This document shows positions 54,887 through 63,875 of a stretch of DNA of 64,000 nucleotides, piece after piece. The notes beneath the pieces are model-generated. The model did no database searches, had not been told where the DNA came from, and saw only the letters and a list, made by a program, of their open reading frames with translations. Within the stretch, counting starts at the first letter, position 1. The number at the start of each line of letters is the position of its first letter. The position numbers were made by a program, and so were the translations under genes. The stretch spans positions 1,132,798-1,196,797 of the forward strand of contig NZ_CP061280.1 of the NCBI RefSeq assembly GCF_014541205.1, written 5' to 3'. Source of the stretch: Mannheimia bovis. Lineage in GTDB: Bacteria > Pseudomonadota > Gammaproteobacteria > Enterobacterales > Pasteurellaceae.

Positions 54887-55795
54887 TTATTGAGCCATAT
54901 TGATAAAAAGTTCTTCTAAGCGGTTGGATTTATTCCGCATACTTAATACTTCCGTACCTTGAGCCGCAATTTGCGAAAAGAGGTTTGTCAGCCCTTGCTG
55001 GCGTTTCACATTGACTTCAAGTGTATTTTCATCAATCCATTTATGCGGATAATCTTGAATGACAAGCGGTTGATTTTTATCAGAATATTGCAAATCTAAC
55101 ACAAACACTTCACTTTCTAACTTTGCAAGCAAGGCTTTCATTGAGGTATTTTCAATCAATTCACCATTTTGAATAATACCGATATGACGGCACAGGGTTT
55201 CCGCCTCTTCCAGATAATGCGTAGTCAGAATAATGGTTGTGCCTTGATTGTTTAGATCACGTAGAAAATCCCACAATGAACGGCGGAGTTCAATATCCAC
55301 ACCTGCGGTTGGTTCATCTAAAATCAGCAGTTTAGGGTGATGCATTAAGGCTCTGGCAATCATCACACGGCGTTTCATTCCGCCGGAAAGCTCACGAGTA
55401 AGATGTGTGCGTTTTTCCCATAAATCGAGCTGTTTTAACCATTTTTCGGCACGAATAAGAGCCTCTTTGCGTGGAATACCGTAAAAACCGGCTTGTTGTA
55501 CCAGCACATCAATGACTTTTTCAAACTGATTAAAATTAAACTCTTGTGGTACAAGCCCGATTTGATGCTTTAATTCCACTTTTTGTGTATCTAAATCGTA
55601 GCCAAACACTTTTACACTACCACTTGTTTTATTCACAAGGGAGCTAATAATACCAATGGTGGTGGATTTTCCTGCACCGTTATGCCCAAGTAGAGCGTAG
55701 AAATCCCCTTGCTCTACTACAAGGTTGATCCCTTTTACCGCTTTTACACCGGTCGGGTAGGTTTTCACAAGATCAATTAATTCTAATGCTTTCAT
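54887..55795 (-). CDS. yadG: ABC transporter ATP-binding protein, YadG-like
   Basis: A 302-residue ATPase pairing with the YadH-like permease. Walker A LLGHNGAGKSTTIG (about residues 34-47), signature RELSGGMKRRVMIAR (about 137-151), Walker B LLILDEPTAGVD. The last 90 residues form a regulatory extension. It begins 4 nt after the dnaX stop. Substrate unknown. Confidence 0.92.
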   Translation of the reverse strand: MKALELIDLVKTYPTGVKAVKGINLVVEQGDFYALLGHNGAGKSTTIGIISSLVNKTSGSVKVFGYDLDTQKVELKHQIGLVPQEFNFNQFEKVIDVLVQQAGFYGIPRKEALIRAEKWLKQLDLWEKRTHLTRELSGGMKRRVMIARALMHHPKLLILDEPTAGVDIELRRSLWDFLRDLNNQGTTIILTTHYLEEAETLCRHIGIIQNGELIENTSMKALLAKLESEVFVLDLQYSDKNQPLVIQDYPHKWIDENTLEVNVKRQQGLTNLFSQIAAQGTEVLSMRNKSNRLEELFINMAQ

Positions 55796-55799
55796 CTAT

Positions 55800-57839
55800 T
55801 TACTCACTCTGTGCAACCGCTCGAATGGTCGATTCATCAATTTGTGCATCGAAGGCGTTGCGAAGTAACATTAATTTTTCATCGTTCAGCAAAGCAGATT
55901 TTGCTGCTTCAGTGAGTTGTTTGAAAATGGCTCGACGAATTTCCAGCGGCGTTTGTTTATCAGCATTGTCGCCGATAGATAAATCATAGCTATAGCCTTT
56001 TTCAGTCAATGCCACTTCTAAATTTTTACGAGATTCCACATTATCTAAATGTGCCATATTGGGCTTTAACACCAATGAAAGATGGTTGTCTGCGAGTTTA
56101 TCTAAGTAGCTGTTTAAGGCAATTTGGCGTGAAAAACCGCCTAAATTAAGCGAATTAGCAATCTCACACCATTTATCTTGTTGGCAAGATAAATCAATGG
56201 TTTTTGCCACTAGTTCTGGTGTACGTTCTTGCAAAATAGCTTGCTTAATATCCGACGGTTTGGCACTGTCTGCTTGGTTTTCTAATTCAGGGTTGAGCCA
56301 AGTCCAACGGTAATCTTCATCGTCTATGCTTTTAGGCGTGTTTTCTACTTTTGAAACGGATTGATGTGCCGTTTGCTGTTGATTTTCTGCAAATTGGATA
56401 AATCGTTCTTGTAATGAAGCGGTCGAATTTTCCGATTTTTTTGCAATAAATTGAGGCGTTTTTAACTCAGGCTTTTTTTTTTCGGCTTGAGTTAAATCAG
56501 CTTGCTGTTGCTGTAATTTTTTGCGGGCTTCAAGTGCAGCCATTGCCGGAGAAAACGTAGTGGTATTTTCTTCTTTAGGCATTATAGGAGCTACAGTTGG
56601 TGCTTGTGTCGTTTGTGAAGCCACTACCGATTTTTGCTGATTTTTCTCTAAGGTTTCTCTTAGTTGAGCAATTTGATTTTGTGGCTTCGGCTGAGTATTT
56701 GTAACCACATTAGTTTGCGGAACGGCAGATACCGTTGGAATGACCATAGTTGCCATTCTTTCCGCCTGTTTTGGGTGGAAAGCTAATGCACGCAGTATCG
56801 CCATTTCCACACCGGCACGTTGCTCGGGTGCAAAAGGTAGCTCTTTTTTGCTGTTAAGGATAAGTTGATAGAAAAACTGCACATCTTCAGGTGGCATCTG
56901 TTTTGCCAGAAAATGAATGAGCGTTTCTTCTGCGGCGGTAGTTTTGACTAATTGTAACATCGCAATTTTGTGCAATGTTTCTGCAATATCACTCAGTAAT
57001 TGTTGCCAATCTACTCCTTTAGCGGCAATTTGCTCAATGATTGCCATTGCTTTTTCGCCATCAGCTTGGGCGATTGCTTGCACTAATTCTAATGGCTGAT
57101 TGTCATCAATGAGCCCTAACATTTGGCTTACCGCATCGAGAGTAATATTGGCGTTACTCATTGCGATAGCTTGATCAGTGAGACTGAGTGAATCGCGAAT
57201 ACTGCCGTGAGCCGCTTTCGCTAATTTTTCGATCGCAAGCGTTTCATAAGGTATGCTTTCTGCATTAAGAATAAACTCTAAATGGTTGGTAATTTGTGAT
57301 TGTTCCAATGCACGCAAATGGAATTGCATACAACGTGATAAAATTGTGATCGGCAACTTTTGCGGATCGGTTGTGGCTAAAAGGAATTTAACGTATTCAG
57401 GGGGTTCCTCAAGGGTTTTGAGTAACGCATTGAAACTGTGGCGAGAGAGCATATGCACTTCGTCAATCAGGTAAACCTTAAAACGCCCAACGGTTGGTTT
57501 GTATTGTACGTTATCAAGTAGCTCTCGGGTATCTTCCACTTTGGTGCGAGAGGCTGCATCGATCTCAATCAGATCGATAAAATGCCCTTCTTCGATTGCT
57601 TTGCAATTGGCACATTCTCCACAAGGTTCAGCAGTAATGCCATTTTCGCAGTTTAGCCCTTTTGCAAAAAGGCGGGCAATGGAGGTTTTTCCCACGCCTC
57701 GAGTGCCTGAAAACAGATAGGCGTGATGAAGCCTATCTTCTCTTAAACTGTTTTCAAGAGCAGATAAAACGTGCTGTTGCCCAACGACTTCAGAGAAGCG
57801 TTGAGGTCTCCATTTGCGGGCTAGAACCTGATAACTCAT
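55800..57839 (-). CDS. dnaX: DNA polymerase III subunits tau (and probably gamma)
   Basis: A 679-residue clamp-loader subunit. The AAA+ domain has Walker A SGTRGVGKTSIA (about residues 44-55), zinc ligands in CGECANC (about 76-82) and the sensor region SRCMQFHLRAL. Domain III ends near 370, then a low-complexity linker and tau-specific domains follow. In the linker an uninterrupted run of ten A (coding strand, 56482-56473) encodes E-K-K-K at codons 453-456. A shift to -1 gives Ala then stop, yielding a gamma-like product of about 457 residues. Confidence 0.95.
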   Translation of the reverse strand: MSYQVLARKWRPQRFSEVVGQQHVLSALENSLREDRLHHAYLFSGTRGVGKTSIARLFAKGLNCENGITAEPCGECANCKAIEEGHFIDLIEIDAASRTKVEDTRELLDNVQYKPTVGRFKVYLIDEVHMLSRHSFNALLKTLEEPPEYVKFLLATTDPQKLPITILSRCMQFHLRALEQSQITNHLEFILNAESIPYETLAIEKLAKAAHGSIRDSLSLTDQAIAMSNANITLDAVSQMLGLIDDNQPLELVQAIAQADGEKAMAIIEQIAAKGVDWQQLLSDIAETLHKIAMLQLVKTTAAEETLIHFLAKQMPPEDVQFFYQLILNSKKELPFAPEQRAGVEMAILRALAFHPKQAERMATMVIPTVSAVPQTNVVTNTQPKPQNQIAQLRETLEKNQQKSVVASQTTQAPTVAPIMPKEENTTTFSPAMAALEARKKLQQQQADLTQAEKKKPELKTPQFIAKKSENSTASLQERFIQFAENQQQTAHQSVSKVENTPKSIDDEDYRWTWLNPELENQADSAKPSDIKQAILQERTPELVAKTIDLSCQQDKWCEIANSLNLGGFSRQIALNSYLDKLADNHLSLVLKPNMAHLDNVESRKNLEVALTEKGYSYDLSIGDNADKQTPLEIRRAIFKQLTEAAKSALLNDEKLMLLRNAFDAQIDESTIRAVAQSE
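56473..56482 (-). promoter_or_regulatory. A10 slippery run in dnaX
   Basis: Ten consecutive A on the coding strand followed by GCCTGA. It contains A_AAA_AAG in the reading frame. The -1 frame meets TGA after one codon, and the +1 frame meets TAA after three, so slippage in either direction truncates the protein. Confidence 0.75.
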
Positions 57840-57859
57840 ATTTGTTCTTTATTCATTTT

Positions 57860-57887
57860 GTAGGAGCTAATTGAAATTAGCTCCTAC
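57860..57887. repeat. Perfect palindrome in the apt-dnaX gap
   Basis: GTAGGAGCTAATT and AATTAGCTCCTAC are perfect complements separated by 2 bp, about 20 nt before the dnaX start. No T run follows, so it is not a standard terminator. Confidence 0.7.
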
Positions 57888-57924
57888 TGGTTGCAAAAAA
57901 TTGAGAAGATACAACCGCTTGTAA

Positions 57925-58464
57925 TTAATGACCTTCAAAACTCACTAAACTGAAGGATTTAATTCCTTCTTGTTCTAAGCGTTCTTTGCCACCTAAATCG
58001 GGTAACCAAATCACAAATGCAGCGTGTTCAACGTTACCCCCTAAGCGACGGATCAATTTTGCCGTTGCATCAATAGTGCCACCGGTTGCTAATAAGTCGT
58101 CGATCATCAACACGTTGTCGTTAGCGTTGATCGCATCTTTGTGAATTTCTAACGTGTCTTCACCATATTCAAGAGTATAAGATTGAGAAATTACTTCACG
58201 CGGTAATTTTTTAGGCTTACGAACTAGCACAAAAGGCACGCCAAGTGCTAAGGCAACAGGAGCTCCGAAAATAAAACCACGAGACTCTGTACCAACAATT
58301 TTAGTAATACCTTTGTCTTTAAATTCAGCCACGATAGCATCAACCGTTGCTTGGAATGCTTCAGGCACTTCTAAGAGAGAAGTAATATCACGGAAAATAA
58401 TTCCTGCTTTAGGGTAATCAGGGATAGATTTGATAGAAGATTTGATTAAATCTAATTGGCTCAT
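57925..58464 (-). CDS. apt: Adenine phosphoribosyltransferase
   Basis: A 179-residue enzyme salvaging adenine to AMP. The PRPP loop is [16 protein letters not shown] (about residues 118-133), and [31 protein letters not shown] (about 60-90) is the Apt-specific part. The pairing apt then dnaX matches E. coli gene order. It starts with ATG 58464; upstream is an AT-rich gap of 83 bp after tusE. Confidence 0.96.
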   Translation of the reverse strand: MSQLDLIKSSIKSIPDYPKAGIIFRDITSLLEVPEAFQATVDAIVAEFKDKGITKIVGTESRGFIFGAPVALALGVPFVLVRKPKKLPREVISQSYTLEYGEDTLEIHKDAINANDNVLMIDDLLATGGTIDATAKLIRRLGGNVEHAAFVIWLPDLGGKERLEQEGIKSFSLVSFEGH

Positions 58465-58547
58465 TATTTGACCTATATGTAATTTGAAAATAACTGGAAA
58501 ACTCTATAGAAAAATGAGGGAAATTTCAAGGAAATTAGTCAATTTAA

Positions 58548-58880
58548 TCATAAACATTTCGCAGGTTTCGGCAGTCCCGCAATTTTAGTGGCTTGTTTTG
58601 CCGGTCCATCTGGGAATAAGCGTTGTAAATAGCGGCTATTGCCTTTTTCTTCGCCAAATTTTTGTGCCATTGCTTTTACTAACATTCTAATTGCAGGAGA
58701 GGTTTTATATTCTTGGTAAAACTCTCGCACTAAATAGATGATTTCCCAATGTTCTTCCGTTAATGTAATTTGTTCTTTTTCTGCGATTTTTTCAGCGAGT
58801 TGTTCAGACCAATCATTTAGGTTTTTCAAATAACCTGCATCGTCAGTTGGATATTGGATATTATTCAGTTCTATAGACAT
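58548..58880 (-). CDS. tusE: Sulfurtransferase TusE
   Basis: A 110-residue DsrC/TusE-type protein that receives persulfide from TusBCD and hands it to MnmA for 2-thiouridine in tRNA. The C-terminus [11 protein letters not shown] carries the reactive penultimate Cys, and [30 protein letters not shown] is the core family block. ATG 58880 aligns with E. coli TusE; an upstream in-frame ATG (58898) lies in a hairpin loop. It is downstream of yccA, the same pairing as in E. coli. Confidence 0.93.
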   Translation of the reverse strand: MSIELNNIQYPTDDAGYLKNLNDWSEQLAEKIAEKEQITLTEEHWEIIYLVREFYQEYKTSPAIRMLVKAMAQKFGEEKGNSRYLQRLFPDGPAKQATKIAGLPKPAKCL

Positions 58881-58889
58881 AAAATAAAA

Positions 58890-58908
58890 ATGCCACATAA
58901 AGTGGCAT
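58890..58908 (-). terminator. Hairpin with T run between yccA and tusE
   Basis: ATGCCAC pairs with GTGGCAT around 5 nt; on the minus strand TTTTTATTTT follows and runs straight into the tusE start. It can end yccA transcripts or act as a leader hairpin for tusE. Confidence 0.75.
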
Positions 58909-58926
58909 TCCTCTTATATTTTAATA

Positions 58927-59592
58927 TTAATCATCGCTACCTAATACACCAAAGATTTGTAAGAAACTTACAAATAGGTTATAGATAGAAACATATAAAT
59001 CAACAGTTGCACGAATATAGTTTGTTTCGCCACCGTGAATAATATTGCTGGTTGCGAGTAAAATCGCACCGCTTGAGAAGATAACAAATAAGCTGCTTAA
59101 GGCTAAACCTAGTGCCGGAATCGCTAAGAAAATGTTAGCGATAATGCCGACTAATAGTACCACAAATAATGCTACCATCATTCCGCTTAAGAAACTCATA
59201 TCTTTTTTCGTGGTTAATACATAAGCTGAACAAGCGAAGAAAACTAACGCTGTTGCACCAAATGCAAGGGCAACGATATCGCCTAAACCTGCACCGATGT
59301 AGCGGTTTAAAATAGGACCTAAGGTATAACCCAAGAAACCTGTTAAAGCAAATACGCTTAAGATACCCACACTGCTATTTGAAGTGGCATTTGTTAAGAA
59401 AAGTAAGCCATAAAAGCCGATTAATAATCCCCACCAAGGCATTGCCGGTGCATTCATTTGCATTGCAACAAAAGCAACAACGGCTGAGAAAGTCAGTGTC
59501 ATTGCCAATAACATATAAGTATTGCGTAGCACTTTGTGAGTGCTAATAAGTGATTCAGATGTTGAGTAGCTATGAGCTAAACGATTTTCCAT
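58927..59592 (-). CDS. yccA: Bax inhibitor-1 / YccA family membrane protein
   Basis: A 221-residue protein with seven predicted membrane segments and a short cytoplasmic start. [21 protein letters not shown] (about residues 24-44) and the end [25 protein letters not shown] are family marks. E. coli YccA modulates the FtsH protease at the inner membrane. A TGTTTTAGAA-type leader is not seen; GAAGGAAT lies just before the ATG. Confidence 0.93.
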   Translation of the reverse strand: MENRLAHSYSTSESLISTHKVLRNTYMLLAMTLTFSAVVAFVAMQMNAPAMPWWGLLIGFYGLLFLTNATSNSSVGILSVFALTGFLGYTLGPILNRYIGAGLGDIVALAFGATALVFFACSAYVLTTKKDMSFLSGMMVALFVVLLVGIIANIFLAIPALGLALSSLFVIFSSGAILLATSNIIHGGETNYIRATVDLYVSIYNLFVSFLQIFGVLGSDD

Positions 59593-59789
59593 AAAAATTC
59601 CTTCTGTTTTTGTTTTTAAATCGGAAAAACCGACGGATTGATATGTATGGATAAATTTCCATAAATCAAGCCTTAAATTAGCGGTAATTTATTGTAAAGT
59701 CAATGCGATTTTGTAACAGGGGAGTAAAAAAAATAATTTAGTTATGTTACACTTAACACAATTCTACTGCTTGTTCCTTTAGTTTTGTT

Positions 59790-60338
59790 ATGAAGCTTAA
59801 TTTCCCAACTTTTTTAACTTTATTTCGTGTCGGAATGATACCACTTTTTATTGTGGCGTTTTATCTGCCGACTAAATATGCCCCTGAAATTGCTACCTTG
59901 ATATTTTTTATTGCTTCTATTACTGATGCGTTTGATGGCTATTTAGCCCGTAAATGGAACCAAACAACGAGACTTGGGGCATTTTTAGACCCTGTCGCAG
60001 ATAAAGTCCTGGTTGCAGTTGCTTTTGTTTGTGTAGCGGAGCATTACCATACTTGGTGGGTTACTATTCCAATTTGCATTATGATTGCCAGAGAGATTAT
60101 TATTTCTGCATTGCGTGAATGGATGGCAGAGCTCGGTGAGAGAGCAAGCGTTGCCGTTTCAATTTGGGGAAAAGTAAAAACAACCGCTCAAATGTTAGCC
60201 TTAGGCGGAATGATTTGGCGACAAAGTGAAGCAATGGAAATTTTAGCCTTTATTCTACTTTATATTGCGGCAGGTTTAACTATTTGGTCGATGTTGCAAT
60301 ATTTGAGTGCTTCAAAAGGCAGCTTGTTGAAGTCGTAA
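59790..60338 (+). CDS. pgsA: CDP-diacylglycerol-glycerol-3-phosphate phosphatidyltransferase
   Basis: A 182-residue inner-membrane enzyme making phosphatidylglycerol phosphate. The CDP-alcohol transferase motif is complete: [18 protein letters not shown] followed by AFLDPVADK (about residues 49-75). About five membrane segments follow the usual pattern. It precedes uvrC; in E. coli the two are adjacent in the opposite order. Confidence 0.95.
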   Translation: MKLNFPTFLTLFRVGMIPLFIVAFYLPTKYAPEIATLIFFIASITDAFDGYLARKWNQTTRLGAFLDPVADKVLVAVAFVCVAEHYHTWWVTIPICIMIAREIIISALREWMAELGERASVAVSIWGKVKTTAQMLALGGMIWRQSEAMEILAFILLYIAAGLTIWSMLQYLSASKGSLLKS

Positions 60339-60413
60339 GCGGTCTATTTTTATGATTTTTTTGTAATTGTAGAGCTATTTTGTGATTGTATATTCTGAAT
60401 TTCATCACGCATA

Positions 60414-62249
60414 ATGTCTGAATTTAATTCCAAATCTTTCCTTGCCGATGTTCCTCATCAACCCGGTGTTTATCGTATGTACGATGACAAAGGAAAGATT
60501 ATCTATGTTGGTAAAGCAAAAGATTTAAAAAAGCGTTTATCAAGCTATTTCCGTGCGAATTTACCCAATCGTAAAACCGAAGCATTGGTGTCGAATATTG
60601 CTCATATTGAGACAACTCTAACCCATTCCGAAACAGAAGCCCTGCTATTAGAACACAACTATATTAAAGAAAACCAACCTAAATATAATGTGCTTCTGCG
60701 TGATGATAAAGCCTATCCTTATATTTTACTCACTAAACATCAACACCCTCGTGTGGGTAGCTTTCGAGGCAGTAAGAAAATCAATGGCGAATATTTTGGA
60801 CCTTATCCTAATGCTACCGCAGTGAGGGAAACACTCTACTTGTTGCAAAAAATTTTCCCTGTCCGACAGTGTGAAGACAGCTATTATAAAAACCGCTCCC
60901 GCCCTTGTTTACAATATCAGATCGGACGTTGTCTTGCCCCTTGTGTGGAAGGTTATTGCACGCAAGAAGAATACGATAATCAAGTGAAATTGGTTCGATT
61001 GTTTTTACAGGGTAAAGATCATCAAGTGGTAGAATATCTGATTTGTAAGATGGAAAGTGCGGCTGAAAATCTGGAATTTGAAACGGCGGCACGTTATCGA
61101 GATCAAATCCAACTCGTGCGAGAAGTAATGGAAAAACAGTCGATCTCAACTGATCGCTGGGACGATCTGGACTTTATTTCGATTGCCTACCAATATGGTA
61201 TAGCTTGCGTGCATATTTTATTTGTACGACAAGGTAAGGTATTGGGTAATCGTAGCTATTTCCCCAAAGTGCCAAATCATACCGATCTTGCTGAATTAAG
61301 TGATACCTTCATCGGGCAGTTTTATTTGCAGATGAACCAGCATCGCACAATTCCAAATCAGATCATTATCGATCAAACAGTCAGTGAAAAAGAAGCCTTA
61401 GAAACGGTACTATCTGAACAAGCAGGGCATAAAGTTACTATTTTAAATAAAGTGCGAGGGGAAAAAAGTCGCTACCTCGCACTTGCTCAAACCAATGCGA
61501 TTGCCGCTCTGAATGTTCAATTAAAGCAAGATGAACGTATTCACACTCGCTACCAGGCTTTACAAGCGGTACTAAATCTCGAAAAAATTGCAAGGATGGA
61601 GTGCTTTGACATCAGCCACACAATGGGTGATCAAACAGTCGCTTCTTGTGTCGTATTTGATGAAAACGGCATTTTGAAATCGGATTATCGCCGTTTTAAT
61701 ATTGAAGGCATTACGCCCGGTGATGATTATGCCGCAATGGAGCAAGCTCTTCTGAAGCGTTATGACCGACCACTTCCACCGGAAAAAATTCCTGATATTA
61801 TTTTTATCGACGGAGGCAAAGGACAGCTCAACCGAGCGTTAGATACTTTTGCGAAGCTAAATGTGGAGTGGGATAAGTCTAAACCGCTACTCATTGGTGT
61901 TGCAAAAGGCGTAGAACGCAAAGCAGGACTGGAAACCTTGATTATCAGCAAGTGGGATAAAGAGATTAACTTACCGCCTGATAGTCCTGCTTTACATTTA
62001 ATTCAGCATATTAGAGATGAAGCACATCATCATGCTATTAACGCACATCGAAAAAAACGCCAGAAAGCCTTTACCGAAAGTGGGTTAGAAAGTATCGAAG
62101 GCGTTGGAGCTAAACGTCGCCAAGCCTTATTAAAATATTTAGGCGGAATGCAAGGCGTAAAAAATGCCACACTTGAAGAAATTCAAAGCGTGCCGGGTAT
62201 TTCTAAAGCCTTAGCGGAAGTGATTTTCGATACATTGAGAAATAGTTGA
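60414..62249 (+). CDS. uvrC: UvrABC excinuclease subunit C
   Basis: A 611-residue endonuclease that makes both cuts around bulky DNA lesions. The GIY-YIG domain ([20 protein letters not shown], about residues 16-35) makes the 3' cut, a UVR motif ([20 protein letters not shown], about 215-235) contacts UvrB, the RNase-H-like region ([19 protein letters not shown], about 395-413; FIDGGKGQL) makes the 5' cut, and a helix-hairpin-helix pair ends the protein. Normal length. It is followed by an uptake-sequence hairpin. Confidence 0.97.
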   Translation: MSEFNSKSFLADVPHQPGVYRMYDDKGKIIYVGKAKDLKKRLSSYFRANLPNRKTEALVSNIAHIETTLTHSETEALLLEHNYIKENQPKYNVLLRDDKAYPYILLTKHQHPRVGSFRGSKKINGEYFGPYPNATAVRETLYLLQKIFPVRQCEDSYYKNRSRPCLQYQIGRCLAPCVEGYCTQEEYDNQVKLVRLFLQGKDHQVVEYLICKMESAAENLEFETAARYRDQIQLVREVMEKQSISTDRWDDLDFISIAYQYGIACVHILFVRQGKVLGNRSYFPKVPNHTDLAELSDTFIGQFYLQMNQHRTIPNQIIIDQTVSEKEALETVLSEQAGHKVTILNKVRGEKSRYLALAQTNAIAALNVQLKQDERIHTRYQALQAVLNLEKIARMECFDISHTMGDQTVASCVVFDENGILKSDYRRFNIEGITPGDDYAAMEQALLKRYDRPLPPEKIPDIIFIDGGKGQLNRALDTFAKLNVEWDKSKPLLIGVAKGVERKAGLETLIISKWDKEINLPPDSPALHLIQHIRDEAHHHAINAHRKKRQKAFTESGLESIEGVGAKRRQALLKYLGGMQGVKNATLEEIQSVPGISKALAEVIFDTLRNS

Positions 62250-62253
62250 ACGT

Positions 62254-62311
62254 ACAAGCGGTCGTTTTTATTGAATAATTTGCAAATTTTTTCTAACAAA
62301 TGACCGCTTGT
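62254..62311. terminator. Inverted uptake-sequence terminator after uvrC
   Basis: ACAAGCGGTC (62254-62263) and GACCGCTTGT (62302-62311) are exact inverted copies separated by 38 nt of A/T-rich sequence with further complementarity. Confidence 0.82.
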
Positions 62312-62335
62312 CATATTTGAAATTGAAACGAATAC

Positions 62336-62351
62336 AAACAAACGTTTGCGT
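62336..62351. promoter_or_regulatory. PurR operator upstream of purine permease
   Basis: AAACAAACGTTTGCGT matches the PurR box ACGCAAACGTTTGCGT at 14 of 16 positions, including the central CAAACGTTTG. It lies 79 bp before the permease start, next to the likely promoter. Confidence 0.8.
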
Positions 62352-62429
62352 AATCGTTTGCTTATTTGATGTGAAATCCATATAATTCGCCCTTATTTTT
62401 TATTTCTTAGATCTTATTTTGAGGCATTT

Positions 62430-63740
62430 ATGCAAAAAATTCTTTATCCTGTTGATTCCAAACCGCCATTCGGTTTAACGCTTCTTCTTGCTGCACAACA
62501 TTTGTTGGCAGCACTTGGTGGTATTATCGCCGTACCGTTAGTAATTGGTAATGTGCTAAATTTACCTGCATCGGATATTATCGTGCTGGTTAATGCAGCG
62601 TTATTGGTGTCGGGGATTGTAACGATTCTTCAATGTCAAGGCATTGGACCTATAGGTTTACGTTTACCAAGTGTGATGGGAACAAGTTTTACCTTCGTAG
62701 CGGCAGCACTGGCTATCGGTTTTAGTGAGCACGGAGTAGCAGGGATTATGGGGGCATCGTTAGTTGGCTCTCTTGTGATGATTATCGGCAGCTTTTTTAT
62801 GCCTTATGTGCGTAAACTTTTCCCACCTGTGGTAACCGGTGTTGTTGTAATGATGATCGGTTTAAGTTTAATTCCTGTGGCGGTGGACTGGTTTGCAGGC
62901 GGTCAAAGAGGTGATGCACATTATGCCGATCCTGCTAATCTTGCAATGGCGACTTTTGTGCTGGTTCTGGTTGTGATTTTAGTACAATGGGGCAAAGGCA
63001 TTTTTTCAGCAGCTGCAATTGTGATTGGTATGATGGTAGGCTATGTAGTGGCTTTAGCTTTAGGTTGGATAAACTTTGATAACGTGAAATCAGCCGATGT
63101 GGTAGCCATTCCACAGCCATTGCATTTTGGTCTTGCTTTCCCGATTTCAGGTATTATTGGGATGAGTATCGCTTATTTAGTCACCATTGTGGAATCAAGC
63201 GGTAACTTTTTAGCGTTAGGAAATGCGACACAAACTGAAATTACAGGTAAACATTTACGTGGTGGAGTGTTATGTGATGGATTAGGATCAGCCTTTGCGG
63301 CAATTATGTCTACCACACCATTTTCATCATTCGCCCAAAATATCGGTGTGATTTCTTTAACCGGTGTTGCAAGTCGCTATGTTGTAACTGTGATGGGGGG
63401 CTTATTAGTATTAGCCGGTATTTTCCCTTGGTTTGGTGCATTGATTGTGTCTATCCCAACCCCGGTTTTAGGTGGGGCAGGCTTGATGATGTTTGCGATG
63501 ATTATTGCAGCAGGTATCCAAATGTTAGATAAGGTAGAACGTTCAAAACGTAACGGATTAATTATTGCGATTTCAATCGGTTGTGGCTTAGCGGTTACTA
63601 CTCGCCCGGAGTTATTAGATAAACTCCCTTCTTTTGTAAAAGAAGTATTTGGTTCGGGCATTACTGTTGGCTCACTATTTGCACTTATTTTGAACTTAAT
63701 TCTACCAAAAGATGAAAATAAAGAATTAGAAAATGAATAG
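62430..63740 (+). CDS. NCS2 family nucleobase permease (xanthine/urate type)
   Basis: A 436-residue inner-membrane carrier with the fourteen-segment NCS2 fold. AAQHLLAALGGIIAVPL (about residues 21-37), the ion-pair region YLVTIVESSGNFLALG (about 250-265) and QNIGVISLTGVASRYV (about 295-310) resemble xanthine and urate carriers more than UraA. Repression by PurR is suggested by the upstream box. A TTTGAGG ribosome site precedes ATG 62430. Exact substrate is not decided by sequence. Confidence 0.9.
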   Translation: MQKILYPVDSKPPFGLTLLLAAQHLLAALGGIIAVPLVIGNVLNLPASDIIVLVNAALLVSGIVTILQCQGIGPIGLRLPSVMGTSFTFVAAALAIGFSEHGVAGIMGASLVGSLVMIIGSFFMPYVRKLFPPVVTGVVVMMIGLSLIPVAVDWFAGGQRGDAHYADPANLAMATFVLVLVVILVQWGKGIFSAAAIVIGMMVGYVVALALGWINFDNVKSADVVAIPQPLHFGLAFPISGIIGMSIAYLVTIVESSGNFLALGNATQTEITGKHLRGGVLCDGLGSAFAAIMSTTPFSSFAQNIGVISLTGVASRYVVTVMGGLLVLAGIFPWFGALIVSIPTPVLGGAGLMMFAMIIAAGIQMLDKVERSKRNGLIIAISIGCGLAVTTRPELLDKLPSFVKEVFGSGITVGSLFALILNLILPKDENKELENE

Positions 63741-63810
63741 TGATTGATGTAATCGGTAAATCTTACTTGAAATTTCATTGATTAATCACTATCTTAATGA
63801 AAGCTGTACG

Positions 63811-63848
63811 CCTTAACTCGTAATTAGTTGGGGCGTTTCTTTTTTTAT
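63811..63848 (+). terminator. Terminator of the purine permease gene
   Basis: CGCCTTAACT and AGTTGGGGCG pair with wobble positions around CGTAATT, and TTTCTTTTTTT follows. Confidence 0.8.
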
Positions 63849-63875
63849 TTAATTTAGATGTTTAAGGACAAATTT

